Assembly: GCA_963693085.1 (NCBI GenBank)
Contig: OY856409.1
Coordinates: 1,170,056,249 to 1,170,120,248, forward strand
Length of the DNA stretch: 64,000 nucleotides
Direction of reading: 5' to 3'
Origin: Alisma plantago-aquatica
Taxonomy: Eukaryota > Streptophyta > Magnoliopsida > Alismatales > Alismataceae
The notes beneath the pieces were generated by a model. It had not been told where the DNA came from and did not search any database. It saw only the letters and a list, made by a program, of their open reading frames with translations. A program made the translations under genes and the position numbers. Within the stretch, counting starts at the first letter, position 1; every line of letters starts with the position of its first letter. Below are positions 1-10,469 of the stretch, piece after piece.

Positions 1-179
1 CTTGTTGAGGCGATCAAGGTCGCACAAGACCTCCATGATTTTGACATTTGGCGGGCCTTTCCAGTCCTGTTGTAGTCGTCTACGATCTTCTGGAGTTTGG
101 CCTGATCTGCCCTCAGTTGCTCATTGGTCCAGATGGGAGCATCTTCAGATCCGGTGGCCTCCTTTGCTGGTGATGCCAT
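1..179 (-). pseudogene. Partial open frame in Athila-like post-pol region, function unknown
   Basis: An ATG at 177-179 (minus strand) opens a frame that stays open to the window edge. It begins MASPAKEATGSEDAPIW and continues with charged, coiled-coil-like sequence (NEQLRADQAKLQKIVDDY). It lies downstream of integrase in the position where Athila-type elements often carry an env-like or otherwise variable extra reading frame. I do not recognise a domain, and only about 60 codons are visible. It could equally be a captured host fragment. Confidence 0.3.
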
Positions 180-254
180 ATCTGCAAAATGGGAAATCAT
201 GAGTTTGAACAACATGTTTAGAAAATTTTGGATTTTATTTGTATTTATGTGGTT

Positions 255-460
255 CCAAATGGTTTCAAGGCCGTTTGGTTCCAAACAGTTTGAAGACCAT
301 TTGGTTCCAAACGGTTTCAGGACCGTTTGGTCCCAAACGGTTTGAAGACCGTTTGGTTCGAAACGGTTTCAGGACCATTTGGTTCCAAACGGTTTGAAGA
401 CCGTTTGGTTCCAAATGGTTTCAAGACCGTTTGGTTCCAAACGGTTTGGAGACCGTTTGG
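255..460. repeat. Palindromic tandem array, about 26-bp unit (array 1)
   Basis: About eight imperfect copies of a 26-bp unit in which CCGTTTGG and CCAAACGG alternate, separated by short linkers such as TTCC or TTGAAGA. Every neighbouring pair can form an 8-9 bp hairpin. The array lies in the post-pol spacer of the Athila-like element. It is open in several frames on both strands only because the unit lacks stop codons. Confidence 0.85.
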
Positions 461-945
461 AAGGCGAAACGTCGGGTAACAGCCGGCGAAGGGAAGGTGG
501 AGGTGCCAGCGATGGAAGGAGCCGACGGAGATAAAGACGAAGATAAAGAGGATCACGGCGGAGCCGGGGGCGATGGAAAAGAGGGTGGAGGGTGCCACGC
601 CGACGCCGTAGACGATAACGGAGGTGAAGTCAGTTGCGGAAGCGAAAAGGTCAGGCATTGCCACGGTGGCAAATGCAGGTGTTGCAATGGTGGATGGATT
701 ACCTTATGGCTGTTGGTGGAGACGACGACGGAGAAGCGGAGAGCGGTGGTACATAGGTGAGGTCGTCGTAAAGAAGCACGGAAACCAAGTCGACGGAGGC
801 GAGCCGTGCGAGAGCAGGGGAAACAGATGCAATGGAACAACTCTTGCACAAAGGTTTGAGAAAACTCGAGAGTTGAAGGAAGGAGAAGGAGGGGTAGGGT
901 TTATATTTATAGGAAACAGGGGTTGACCTGACAAAAACCCTGGGT
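461..945 (-). other. GC-rich cassette between two palindromic arrays, possible small transcription unit
   Basis: This stretch is clearly richer in G and C than its surroundings. On the minus strand a TATAAATA box (904-911) is followed by pyrimidine-rich leader-like sequence. Overlapping open frames follow (849-553 and 664-317). The latter begins MAMPDLFASATDFTSVIV and holds a hydrophobic stretch (SAVILFIFVFISVGS) that could span a membrane, then runs into the palindromic array. An env-like frame of an Athila element is one possibility and a captured host gene fragment is another. No domain is recognised. Confidence 0.3.
904..911 (-). promoter_or_regulatory. TATA box candidate, minus strand
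   Basis: TATAAATA on the minus strand, directly downstream of palindromic array 2 and upstream of the GC-rich cassette. The order array, TATA, leader is the same as in the Athila 5' LTR at 23455-24141. Confidence 0.45.
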
Positions 946-1126
946 CAAATGGTTTAGCGACCGTTTGGCTCCAAACGGTTTCATGACCGTTTGGTCCCAA
1001 ACGGTTTGGAGACTGTTTGGTCCCAAATGGTTTGGAGACCGTTTGGTCCCAAACGGTTTGGAGACCGTTTGGTCCCAAACGGTTTCATGACCGTTTGGTC
1101 CCAAACAGTTTTGAAGACCGTATGGG
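946..1126. repeat. Palindromic tandem array, 26-bp unit (array 2)
   Basis: Nearly exact tandem copies of a 26-bp unit with AAACGGTTTGG and ACCGTTTGGTCCC halves. Arms CCGTTTGG and CCAAACGG pair across a two-base TC centre. It is the same family of sequence as array 1 (255-460) and resembles the arrays in the Athila 5' LTR and the Tekay-like LTRs. Confidence 0.88.
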
Positions 1127-1252
1127 AGGGTTAAGGTCGAAAGGATTTTTATATTTTTATGTTTGTTTTGGTTATGTGAAATTTTTATATTTTCAGAAGA
1201 TAAACCTAAGGTAAATAAAAGAAAGGAAAATAAAAGAAGAAGCTGAAATCTT

Positions 1253-1267
1253 GGGTTGCCTCCCAAG
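1253..1267 (-). other. Conserved Athila-type post-pol motif
   Basis: CTTGGGAGGCAACCC on the minus strand, about 100 bases after the end of the integrase frame. From memory this short stretch is common after pol in plant Athila-type elements. It supports continuity between pol and the spacer on its left. Confidence 0.6.
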
Positions 1268-1362
1268 TAGTGACTAGGTTTCACGTCGCTGGCTCAACGA
1301 AGCTTTGATGTTGTTATGCTGATGATGTGGTGCCTCTGATTTTGATGGTGTGTCTTGGCATT

Positions 1363-2453
1363 TTATCTGCAGGAGTGTAATATTTTTTTCAAATGATGGC
1401 CTTTGACCATCCTTTCTCCTCCGTTATTGTCGACAATTATGACAACTCCAGTTGGGTATATATGCTTTATGGTGAAGGACACAGACCATTTTGTTTTGAG
1501 TTTTCCGGGGAACAACTTGAGCTTGGAGTTGAAAAGGATCACTTTGTCGCCGATGGCGATGTCTTTCCTTTTGAGATGACCGTCATGCCACATTTTGGTT
1601 TGTTCCTTATAGATCCTGGCACTTTGATAAGAGGTCATTCAGAGCTCCTCGAGCTTCTGCAGTTGGAGTTGTCTATTTTCTTCGGCACTTTTAAGATCGA
1701 AATTTAGCTGTTTGATGGCCCACCAAGCTTTGTGTTCCAGTTCTACTGGAAGATGACAAGACTTCCCGTATACCAAACGGAATGAGGTTGTCCCAATTGG
1801 TGTTTTATAAGTAGTTCGGTATGCCCAAAGGGCATCAGGAAGCTTGGTTGACCAGTCAGAGCGGTTTCTGTTGACTATTTTTTCTAGGATCACCTTTGGT
1901 TGTCTATTCAATACCTCAACCTGACCGCTGGTCTATGGATGGTAAGGCGTTGCTACTTTGTGGTTGACTCCGTACTTTTTCAATAGGGCTTCAAAACTTC
2001 ATTCCAGGAAATGGGTCCCGCCACCTGATATGACAATTCTGGGGACTCCAAATCTGGGGAAAATGATATCTTTGAACAATTTAATAACTATTTTGGAATC
2101 ACTGGATACAATGGGTACAACTTCGACCCATTTTGAGACATAATCCACCGCAACCAGGATGTAAGAGAAACCATAGGAAGAAGGAAAAGGGCCCATATAG
2201 TCCACCCCCACACGTCGAAAAGCTCAATTTCTTGCCACATTATGAGGGGCATTTCGTTCCTTTTGGATATGTTACCAGAAAATTGACATTTGTTGCAAGA
2301 TTTCACAAAATCATAGGAGTCCTTTGCTATGGTTGGCCAGAAGAAACCAGATTGCAGAACATTTATAGCGATTTTCTTTGCACTCATGTGCCCCCCGTGG
2401 GTCCTGAATGTCAATGCTCTAGGATGAGGGTAATCTCTTCTTCCGGCAAGCAA
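1363..2453 (-). pseudogene. Athila-like integrase, disrupted
   Basis: Three blocks in different frames make up the integrase. The zinc-binding part (2453-2212) shows LQSGFFWPT and CNKCQ. The catalytic core (2211-1912) has [11 protein letters not shown], which carries the first aspartate. The C-terminal part (1911-1363) ends LKKILHSCR. The second catalytic aspartate is lost: the motif reads ISGGGTHF where ISDGG is usual. The glutamate region is present (SGQVE). Breaks are a one-base shift in a G run near 2215, a frame change near 2400, and stops at 1999-2001 (TGA), 1933-1935 (TAG, where HPQTSG is expected) and 1639-1641 (TGA). It cannot encode an active enzyme. Confidence 0.85.
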
Positions 2454-3358
2454 CGACTGAAAAGTCTGTCAGCACAAAGGTGAAACAGGTAGGGTTCATC
2501 CCAATAATATTTCTTTATATCATGGAGGAACTTCCTTTTGTCATGGTAAGAGGCAGAGGGGTGAATGATTCCTATATCTAGATAATTTACAATATCCGCA
2601 TACCAAGGGAATCCATAAGTAACCTTCATAAGTTGGTCGTCTGGAAAAGAATCTCGGATAGGGATTTTATCTTCATCTTCAACTTCAATACGACTGAGAT
2701 GGTCAGCTACAACGTTCTCCACTCCACTTTTATCTTTAATTTCCAAGTCGAATTCCTGAAGCATCAACACCCAGCGGATAAGCCTGGGTTTGGCGTCTTA
2801 TTTCTGAATCAGGTATCGATTGGCGGAGTGGTCGGTGTAAACAATGACCTTGGATCCAATCAAATAGGAGCGGAATTTTTCAAACGCGTAGATGACAACC
2901 AGAAACTCCTTCTCTATGGTAGTGTAGTTTTTCTATGCTTCATCTAGCATTTTGGATGCGTAGTAGATTACATAAGGTTTCTTGTCAATCCGCTGTCCTA
3001 AAATAGCCCCTATGGCGTAATCGCTTGCGTCGCATATGATTTCAAACGGTTGCGACCAATCTGGGGCTCTCAGAATAGGTGCAGAAATTAAAGCATTTTT
3101 GAGAGTTGATAAACTTTGCAGGCAGTCTTGGTTAAAGATGAACTCAGTATCTTTGGTCAGGAGTTGGGTCATGGGTTTTGCTATTTTTGAGAAATCCTTA
3201 ATGAATCTTCTATAGAACCCCGCATGACCCAAGGAATCCCTTACACCTTTTATATATTTCGGTGGCGACAACTTTGAGATAACATCGATTTTTGACTTAT
3301 CTACCTCGATCCCTCTGTCACTCACTCTATGCCCGAGGACGACACCTTCAGTTACCAT
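2411..3358 (-). pseudogene. Athila-like RT C-terminus and RNase H, disrupted
   Basis: The block from 3358 starts MVTEGVVLGHRV, the connection region after RT, and continues with FYRRFIKDFSKIAKP and the RNase H start CDASDYAIGAILGQ. A TAG at 2933-2935 replaces the usual glutamine in DEAQKNY, and a TAA at 2798-2800 follows. The frame resumes with [13 protein letters not shown] and DHLSRIE, typical of Athila, and ends at a TGA at 2411-2413. A one-base frameshift near 3370-3378 separates this block from the RT block on its right. Confidence 0.85.
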
Positions 3359-4325
3359 GAAGTGGCATTTTCCCCAATTCTAGTATAAGGTTCGTTTCCT
3401 CACAACGTTGTAAAACTTGTCCAAGGTTGATTAAATAGTTATCGAAAGAATCTCTGTAAACTGAGAAATCATCCATGAACACTTCCATTATGGATTTTGT
3501 TAATCCTACGAAAATGGAGGACATACACCTTTGGAAGGTAGCGGGTGCGTTACATAACCCGAAAGGCATTCTTCTAAAAGCATAGGTTCCAAAAGGGTAG
3601 GTGAAGGTAGTTTTCTCTTGGTCTTCCGGGTGTATGGGTATTTGGTAAAACCCGGAATAACCATCTAGATAGTAGAAGTATTTTTGATGGGCTAGGCGTT
3701 CTAGGACTTCGTCTAGAAAGGGCAGAGGGTAGTGATCTTTCCATGTGGATTTGTTTAATTTCCTATAGTCGATGCACATCCTCCACCCCGTCACCGTCCT
3801 GGTGGGTACTAACTCATTTTTTTCATTAAGCACGACAGTAGTGCCTCCCTTTTTAGGAACTACTTGGACGGGGCTGACCCACTGGGAGTCAGAAATCGGG
3901 TAGATTATGCCAGCTTTTAGTAATTTAAGGACTTCCAGGCGAACTACCTCTTTGAGATTAGGGTTCAGCTTCCTCTGATGTTTGTGTGATGGCCTAAATT
4001 CTTCGACCATGGGTAGTCTGTGCATGCATAGGGCAGGATTTATGCCCGTCAGGTCACTTATCTTATATCCAATGGACGTTTTATGTTTCTTCAGCTCATC
4101 CAGAAGTCTTGCTTCCTGGTTTTCTGTTAAGGTGGAACTAATGATGACCAGGAATAATTTTTCCTCATCCAAGAAGGCATGTTTGAGTCCCATGGGTAGA
4201 GTCTTCATCTCAGGAGCCTTAGGTGGCTCAGTTGCTTCTGTAATGGTGACAACTTTGAGTTCTTCAAAGGTGGCCGTCAGTGCTTCTTCAGCCTTCTCTA
4301 AGTTTTGCAGACACTGTTGAACCAA
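3348..4325 (-). pseudogene. Athila-like reverse transcriptase
   Basis: This 325-codon frame covers the linker after protease and most of the RT domain. Visible motifs are the family-typical LTGINPALCMHRL, then WVSPVQVVPKKGG, MCIDYRKLNKSTWKDHYPLPF, YSGFYQIPIHPEDQEKTTFT, FGLCNAPATFQRCM and the catalytic FMDDFSV. The catalytic aspartates are intact. The frame is shared with gag and protease; two TAA codons at 4410-4412 and 4401-4403 lie just before it. It ends prematurely at a frameshift near 3370, inside the stretch that normally reads on into the connection domain. Confidence 0.9.
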
Positions 4326-4409
4326 CTCATTTGCAGAGAATTTGACTTCTGGATTGGTTAGGACATTCTCTAACTTGTCCCCTGGCTCAAATATTTCTAA
4401 TTAAGACAT

Positions 4410-5435
4410 TTATTGCATTGCGTCTAGAAGAAAAACCTCCTCTTGGATGCTAGAGCCTTTCATGCTGTTGAGGACTCGAAATTGAATTGCTTCTTTTCCG
4501 AGCCTTAGAATGATGATACCAGCTTCAACATCGATAAGTGCCCTGGCAGTAGCGAGGAAGGGTCTGCCAAAAATTATTGGGTATCTCAGATCTTCCTTAA
4601 TATCCATGATGACAAAGTCGCACGGGACATAGGCATCCTTGCCTATCCTAACTGGAATATCTTCAATAATTCCAAGAGGTGCAGTGATTGTAGAGTCAGC
4701 TAATTGAATTGTCATTGTTGTAGGCAGCAATTCGGTGAAACCTAATCGTCTGCACATAGAATAGGGCATAATGGATATGCTGGCCCCTAGGTCAGCTAAT
4801 CCCTTTTTGGTTGATGCATTTCTAATGCAGCATTGAATTCTGAAGGAACCTGGATCCTTCTTCTTCTTTGGCATTTTATTCAGAATGATATCAGAGGTGG
4901 TTTGGGCAAGCTTAACAGTTTCTTGTTCCTCAGTGATGTACTTCCTTGACAACAAAGTTTTGAGGTATTTTGCCCAAGCCGGTACCTCAGAGAGGGCATC
5001 AAGGAGTGGGATATTGATGTAAAGTTTCTTCATCGCCTCCTTGAATTTTTGGAACCTGGTATCCATTTTCGTTTCTCGCTGTCTTCCTGGATATGGGATC
5101 CTTGGTTTATACTGTAAGATTTCCGGCTCTTTGGACACTTGTTCTTTTCCTTTGCCCTTTGCATTCTCTGTGGACTTCTCCGTTCCTGGCTTTGGGCTTT
5201 CATTTATCATAAAGGTAGGTGTATTATCATCATCAAGGGTGATCCTGGTGGTTTCATGAAGGGTACGTCCAGATCTCGTAGTAACAGCATTCAACTGTTC
5301 AGGCCTATTCTGTCCGTGTCTAGGATTCGATTCAGGCTGCCCTACAAACGTGCCTGCTGGAGGCTTCAGTTGTGCAGCAATTTGGGCAAGTTGAGCCTCT
5401 ACTGCCTTTTGCTGAGCTTGTTGATTAGCAAGCAT
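4410..5435 (-). pseudogene. Athila-like gag C-terminus and aspartic protease
   Basis: This 341-codon block is in frame with gag and RT. It opens with a glutamine-rich linker (QQAQQKAVEAQLAQIAAQL), passes through a basic, variable region, and contains the protease core DLGASISIMPYSMCRRLGF with flap-side sequence around PCDFVIMDIKEDLRYPIIFGRPFLATARA. D-L-G-A-S is the usual form of the active site in this lineage. A TAG at 5448-5450 separates it from the gag block upstream, and TAA at 4410-4412 ends it. Confidence 0.9.
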
Positions 5436-7091
5436 AGTTTGTTGTGACTACAGCATCTGCCTTATCAAAGTCATCTCATCCTCTGGCTGAGAAGGAGTAT
5501 TCTTCTGAGGGAGTTGTTGTTGTCCTTGTTGAGGTTGTTGTGAAGGCAGTGCTAACTGAGGTTGTTGCAACTGAGGGTGCAGCTGTGGGTGGAGAGGAGG
5601 ATGATTATACTGATAGTAGGCAGACGGATTCCTGGGGTAGTTGGATCTCGGAAAGTTATTCCTGGGGTTCCCTTGATTTTGATTGAAATTGTTTGGGAAT
5701 CCAGGTGGTAACCTACTAGAGGATCCTCCCTACGTCTGGTGCTGCGGATTTGCGGTCCCAACAGGGTTCCCATACTGAAATCCTAGATGGTTCCTTGGCT
5801 GATTAGGATTATAATAGACTTGTCCAGGGATAGAATGGATAGAGTTGACTTGTTCCGGTAGTTGTTCTTCAGACTAGTCAATGATAGGTTCATACTATTG
5901 TGGTGGTGGATGCAGATCCATCATCACATTATAAAGCATGTCGCATGAAAGGGTTGGATGATCCGAGGCATGACAGGCTTCACAGGTTCCTGTGGCGGCC
6001 TTGACTTGTTGAACCAGAGGGTTTTTCTTCTTGTCAAACTCTCCAAGAGAAGTCTCGAGGGCATGTTGCTTATGAGATATGGTTTTCAAGGCTTCAGCAA
6101 TTGCCTTCATCTCTATTGAATCTTCAACTTTATAGACCTTGAGGACTCCTTTGCCAACTGATCGTCCCCAGTTGGACTGATTCTCAGCTCTGAGTGTGAC
6201 TATTTTGTAGGCATCCTCATAATTTTTTCTCATAAAGTTTCCTCCAGATGAGGAATCTAGAAATTGCTTTATGTCATCACTCACTCCCCGATAGAAGGTT
6301 TCAATCAATTGGTTTTGGGAGATGCCGTGATGAGGGCACTTTCGTAGAAGCTCTTTGAACCTTTCCCATGCTTCAGTAAGGGATTCTCCGGGAAGTTGAG
6401 AGAAGTGATTAATCTGCCCCCTGATCTCGTAAGTCAATGAAGGGGGGAAGAACTTCTCCAAGAACTTTTCTTCCAGGGGAGCCCATGTGGTGATTGTTGG
6501 CTCCCTGTCAAGTGAGTTATACCAGCTCAGATCTCTCCCAGACAGGGTGAAGTGAAACAGATGAAGCATTATTGCATCAAAGGCAACTCCGATTTTCGGG
6601 ACCAGGCGACACAGTGCCTTAAACCTCTTCAGATGATCCATGCAGTCATCTCCAGAACCTCCAGAGAATGAGATGCCCTACATGATCTGGATCCATTGGG
6701 TCTGAATCTCAAAGTTGGGAATGTTGATGATCGGAGGTCGGACCGGATGGTTGTCTTCATAGTTCTTTGGGATAGCATAATCCCTCAGCTGCTTGTTCCT
6801 TAGTTCCAACTGAGCAGCGTGATTTGCTACCTCATTTTCAGCTCTGATGCGGGCTTGTTCTTCCACACGAATCTCTGCTTGAATCTGAGCACGAGTATCA
6901 ACTATGAGTTGTGCTCTTTGAGCGGCGATGGCGGTGTTGACCCTCTCCATCACCAATGCAGCCTGGCGCTGATCTTCAGCCATTTTCCTGGCTCTTTGGC
7001 GATTGAGTCTAATGCGGCAATGGAAGCTTCTCTCTACCTCAGAGTCAAACTCCAGATCAGGGGAGAATCCGCGGTTATGCGATGATCGCAT
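5436..7091 (-). pseudogene. Athila-like gag, interrupted by amber codons
   Basis: The frame opens at the ATG at 7089-7091 (MRSSHNRGFSPDLEF) with a charged, coiled-coil-like N-terminus. The central retrotransposon gag domain follows at 6641-6100 (SGRDLSWYNSL, LEEKFLEKFFPP, ESLTEAWERFKELLRKCP). A CCHC knuckle follows at about 5990-5945 (CEACHASDHPTLSC). The frame then stays open, proline- and glutamine-rich, to protease. All interruptions are in-frame TAG codons: 6678-6680, 5895-5897, 5874-5876, 5730-5732 and 5448-5450. No frameshift is needed. The capsid-like protein would package element RNA in a cytoplasmic particle. Confidence 0.88.
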
Positions 7092-7240
7092 ACACGTTTT
7101 CTACCTGAGTAGAGAAAAGAAAACACCTTTTAGATAATGGTAGAGATATAATGATTTCAAGAAGATATGGATAATGTTTGAAAGAAAGTGAAAAACCCTA
7201 ACCAACTAGCAAGATACTAAATGAAATTAAAACGTTCCGT

Positions 7241-7260
7241 TGTCCCGGGCAACGACGCCA
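7241..7260 (-). promoter_or_regulatory. Primer-binding site, tRNA-Asp type
   Basis: The minus strand reads TGGCGTCGTTGCCCGGGA, two mismatches from the complement of the plant tRNA-Asp 3' end (TGGCGCCGTTGCCGGGGA). It lies five bases inside the LTR end at 7266, where minus-strand DNA synthesis would start. Athila-type elements are known to use this primer. Confidence 0.8.
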
Positions 7261-7265
7261 ATTTT

Positions 7266-7574
7266 TGATGGAGCTTCGACTTACATCGAATTGCGTGCAC
7301 CAACTAAAAATCCTAAAGGTAGTAAGTCTTTAGGTTTAGCCTTGCTTATACTAGGTTAAAACTCCACCTACATATGCTAAAATACGTGGAAGTCTTATCG
7401 TAGTATAGTTAAGGGTCGAATCCACAAGACAACGGTCTTGTTGCAAGCAATCAAGATGGAAAATGTTAGAATTTCACTTAGTTACTTAGTAGTTGGCACT
7501 TAAATCGAAAGGTTTGTTTGATTTTTTTAAACTAAGAAAAGTAAAGTAAGCAAGTGAATTTAAGGAAGTTAAAC
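7266..7574 (-). repeat. Athila-like 5' LTR, inner part (U5 end)
   Basis: This is the 3' end of the minus-strand LTR, starting with TG at 7266 next to the primer-binding site. It has no open frame. It is cut at 7574 by the Tekay-like insertion and resumes at 22550. Confidence 0.65.
7570..7574. repeat. Target site duplication TAAAC, left copy
   Basis: TAAAC directly before the Tekay-like LTR start TGTGGG. The identical TAAAC is at 22545-22549. Confidence 0.95.
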
Positions 7575-8465
7575 TGTGGGATCTGATCTCCAAACCACGA
7601 TATAAACACAATTTAAACTTAGCGGAAGCGAATTGATTAACAGCGGAAGACAAAAATCACGGGAAATTAAAACTTTTCGAGACAAGAGCTTGAATCCATA
7701 AAGCTTCATTCATAAAAGGAGATAAACTATTTACATCTCATGATAATTACTTCTTGAGTAATTATATACAACAAGATACAAAATATCAAGAACTCATAAC
7801 CAAAAGACTCCAAGACCTGAGAGTACAGAGGACACATAGGACTGACTCTAACTACACCACATGGCAGGCTAAATCTCCACCTGAGATTTACTGCTGGTCC
7901 TGGTGCTGCTGCTGCTGGTACTGGTCACCTGTAGACCTGTTCCTCCGTCCTCGACGTCCACCTAAAAAGTTGAAGTCTACGGGGTGAGACAATTGTACAT
8001 AATTGTCCCAGCGAGAGTTATAACTCTCCTCCAGAAGCTTTATTATAACATCAAAGAATAACTTAAGCAGTAAAAGCTTACAAAATATTCAATAGCAGAT
8101 GCAGTTGTAAACAAGAGTTCAACATTTATCAAGCATGAAGAACATATGCACTATACATTGTAACATCAATCAATTAGCTCATAGTTACCTTCAACCGGTA
8201 TACTATGCTTGTAGATTATGTTTTTTCAAACAGTCTTATTATTATGCCCTGTGGAGATGAGGTTTACCACTCATACCCCAACCAATCACTGTTAAGTGCC
8301 TTAGTATCATACTAGGTCATTGAAAGAGCCGGATTCTCATGACCTTCACCTTCCTCAGTCAGTAAGAGGATCACTTGTAGGACATCTTGTGTCTCTACTA
8401 TTATAGCTCACCAGGGTAATCTGGTCCTTCGCTATTTTAGAGTTACAGTGGCGTTCTGTACTCTC

Positions 8466-8567
8466 TTCGTCATCAGGAGATTTCATGTTTATCTTCCACT
8501 GATACGGATATCTTTGCTTTCCTTGTCATCAGGAGGTTTCATGTTTACCATCCACTGATACGGTATG
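8466..8567. repeat. Two tandem copies of a 57-bp unit in the LTR
   Basis: GTCATCAGGAGATTTCATG at 8468 recurs as GTCATCAGGAGGTTTCATG 57 bases later, each followed by CCACTGATACGG. The same pair is present in the other LTR near 18350-18445. Confidence 0.75.
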
Positions 8568-9189
8568 AGTTTTGTAGTGAAGGATTGACGGATTATACAT
8601 CTACATCAAATTCCTACACTAGGATGTAAGGTTCTACACATCCATATACCCCACATACTCAACAGTATGTGATCCAGGAGTTCCCTTGGGAAAACCTATT
8701 TCACCATCATTTGATCTTTGACAATGATGGATCTATGATCAGGGCTTCTACATTACACTTGATTAGTTAGGTACATTCAGTATTCTTTTAACATCATACA
8801 TTGTTCTTCAAACAATAAAAGTAGCACAACAGCTAAGAAAGTAGAATACTAAATGTAACAAACCTAACTCACATCAAACATCATTTCTCAGTATACTCAT
8901 CACAAGTCATCTCTAAAGCATGACCTTGATGGTATTCATGGCTCTTTCAGCCCATTAAAACATAGGATGCCACTGATAAGGCATCAAGATATTTTACTAT
9001 TCATAAAGCTAACAACATGCTTTCAATGAATATAATATCATCATCCATACCTGGATATGATCACCTTCATATCAGAACCTGCATGGTTAATTCAACTGAT
9101 AAAGGTAGTTCAAAACAAGAATATACTTTTCACTCTTGTCATAAGGGCTAAGTTCTCTGATTCTCATCAATTAGAGTTTGCTACTCATA

Positions 9190-9387
9190 TTGCATGTCAT
9201 CACCCTTGAATTAGGGTTTAATATTCACATGTCCTCACCCTTGAATTAGGGTTTACTATTCACATTACATGTCATCACCCTTGAATTAGGGTTTACTATT
9301 CACATTACATGTCATCATCCTTGAATTAGGGTTTACTATTCACATTACATGTCATCACCCTTGAATTAGGGTTTACTATTCACATTA
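9190..9387. repeat. 40-bp tandem array (3' LTR)
   Basis: Four to five copies of a 40-bp unit containing CCCTTGAATTAGGGTTTACT. The first copies are shortened. TTAGGGTTTA resembles the plant telomere repeat, but the unit is 40 bp and there is no TTTAGGG run. The same array is at 19070-19268. Confidence 0.9.
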
Positions 9388-9921
9388 TGGTGAATTGAAC
9401 TCATAACATCATCATGTATGAGGAACATCATCATTGATGCTCTCAGATTAGTTTAAGATTCATCGTTTATCATAATTAGGGTTCCATGATCTCACATAGG
9501 TGGATCATACCCTAATCATGCACATTCATGTGTATTGAAGATACTTTACTTGAATTTCCATCATAAAAGGGTACTTTCTCTTTCTTAAGATACTTTTTCT
9601 CTCCTCATACTTGTAGATGGTGATAACACCAATCTAGATCAGGTTGGGTTAAGTCCACTTTGATTATCACAGACCAAATCACCACTATTAAGTGATTAGG
9701 GTTTGATTAGAATAAGGTTTCACTCAATTGAACCTTTCAAGGGTATTATGGTAAATTACACATTGATCATCATCATGGTTTAATTTACTAACCACTTGAC
9801 CCTTAATGTCTTTTGGTATCATTAGGGTTTAGGTTGAACAACTATTAAACCATTTAAGCCTTCAAGGCATTAGGCAGACTTAACTTCAAAAGTCTCCAAT
9901 AGGTTTCACACCTTCAACCTT

Positions 9922-10200
9922 CATACGATCTTGAGGTCGAATGCCCTCATTCGATCTTGAGGTCGTATGCCCTCATTCGATCTTGAGGTCGTATGCCCTC
10001 ATTCGATCTTGAGGTCGTATGCCCTCATTCGATCTTGAGGTCGTATGCCCTCATTCGATCTTGAGGTCGAATGACCTTATACGGTCTTGAGGTCGAATGA
10101 CCTCATACGGTTTGAGGTCGAATGCCCTCATACGGTTTGAGGTCGAATGCCCTCATTCGATCTTGAGGTCGTATGCCCTCATTCGATCTTGAGGTCGAAT
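9922..10200. repeat. 26-bp tandem hairpin array (3' LTR)
   Basis: Copies of a 26-bp unit around TTCGATCTTGAGGTCGTATG, each with a short stem GATC/GGTC closing a TTGA loop, and variants with CGGTC. The corresponding array in the other LTR (19804-20108) is exactly 26 bases longer: one extra unit. Confidence 0.92.
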
Positions 10201-10469
10201 GGACCTCCAAAGTGGTTCAAAGGGTAAACTCGATTAGGGTTTCCTATGTTGAAGCCATCAATTGGTCTCAAGCTTGCTAACCACTTACCAATTGAGACAA
10301 TTAGGGTTAGCCTTAACCACTTGGTCACTCAATTGACCCTCAATTGATATCCAATTAGGGTTGGAGTTGGTTCAATTAAGGTCTATAAACGTTCAACCAT
10401 CAACACTCAACAATGTGAATCAAATCGAAGTTGAACCCATCAATTGACCTCCAATTGGGCTCAAACTTG

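Noticed and set aside
1..1130. Athila-like 3' LTR in the window
   Set aside because: The layout array-TATA-leader resembles the 5' LTR, but the sequences do not align outside the array motif, and no polypurine tract is found between 1130 and the end of pol.
9190..9387. TTAGGGTTTA repeats, possible telomeric sequence
   Set aside because: The motif is part of a 40-bp unit inside an LTR; no consecutive TTTAGGG units are present.
9922..10200. CRISPR-like array (26-bp spaced repeats)
   Set aside because: Units are contiguous without unique spacers, lie inside a plant LTR retrotransposon and occur in both LTRs.
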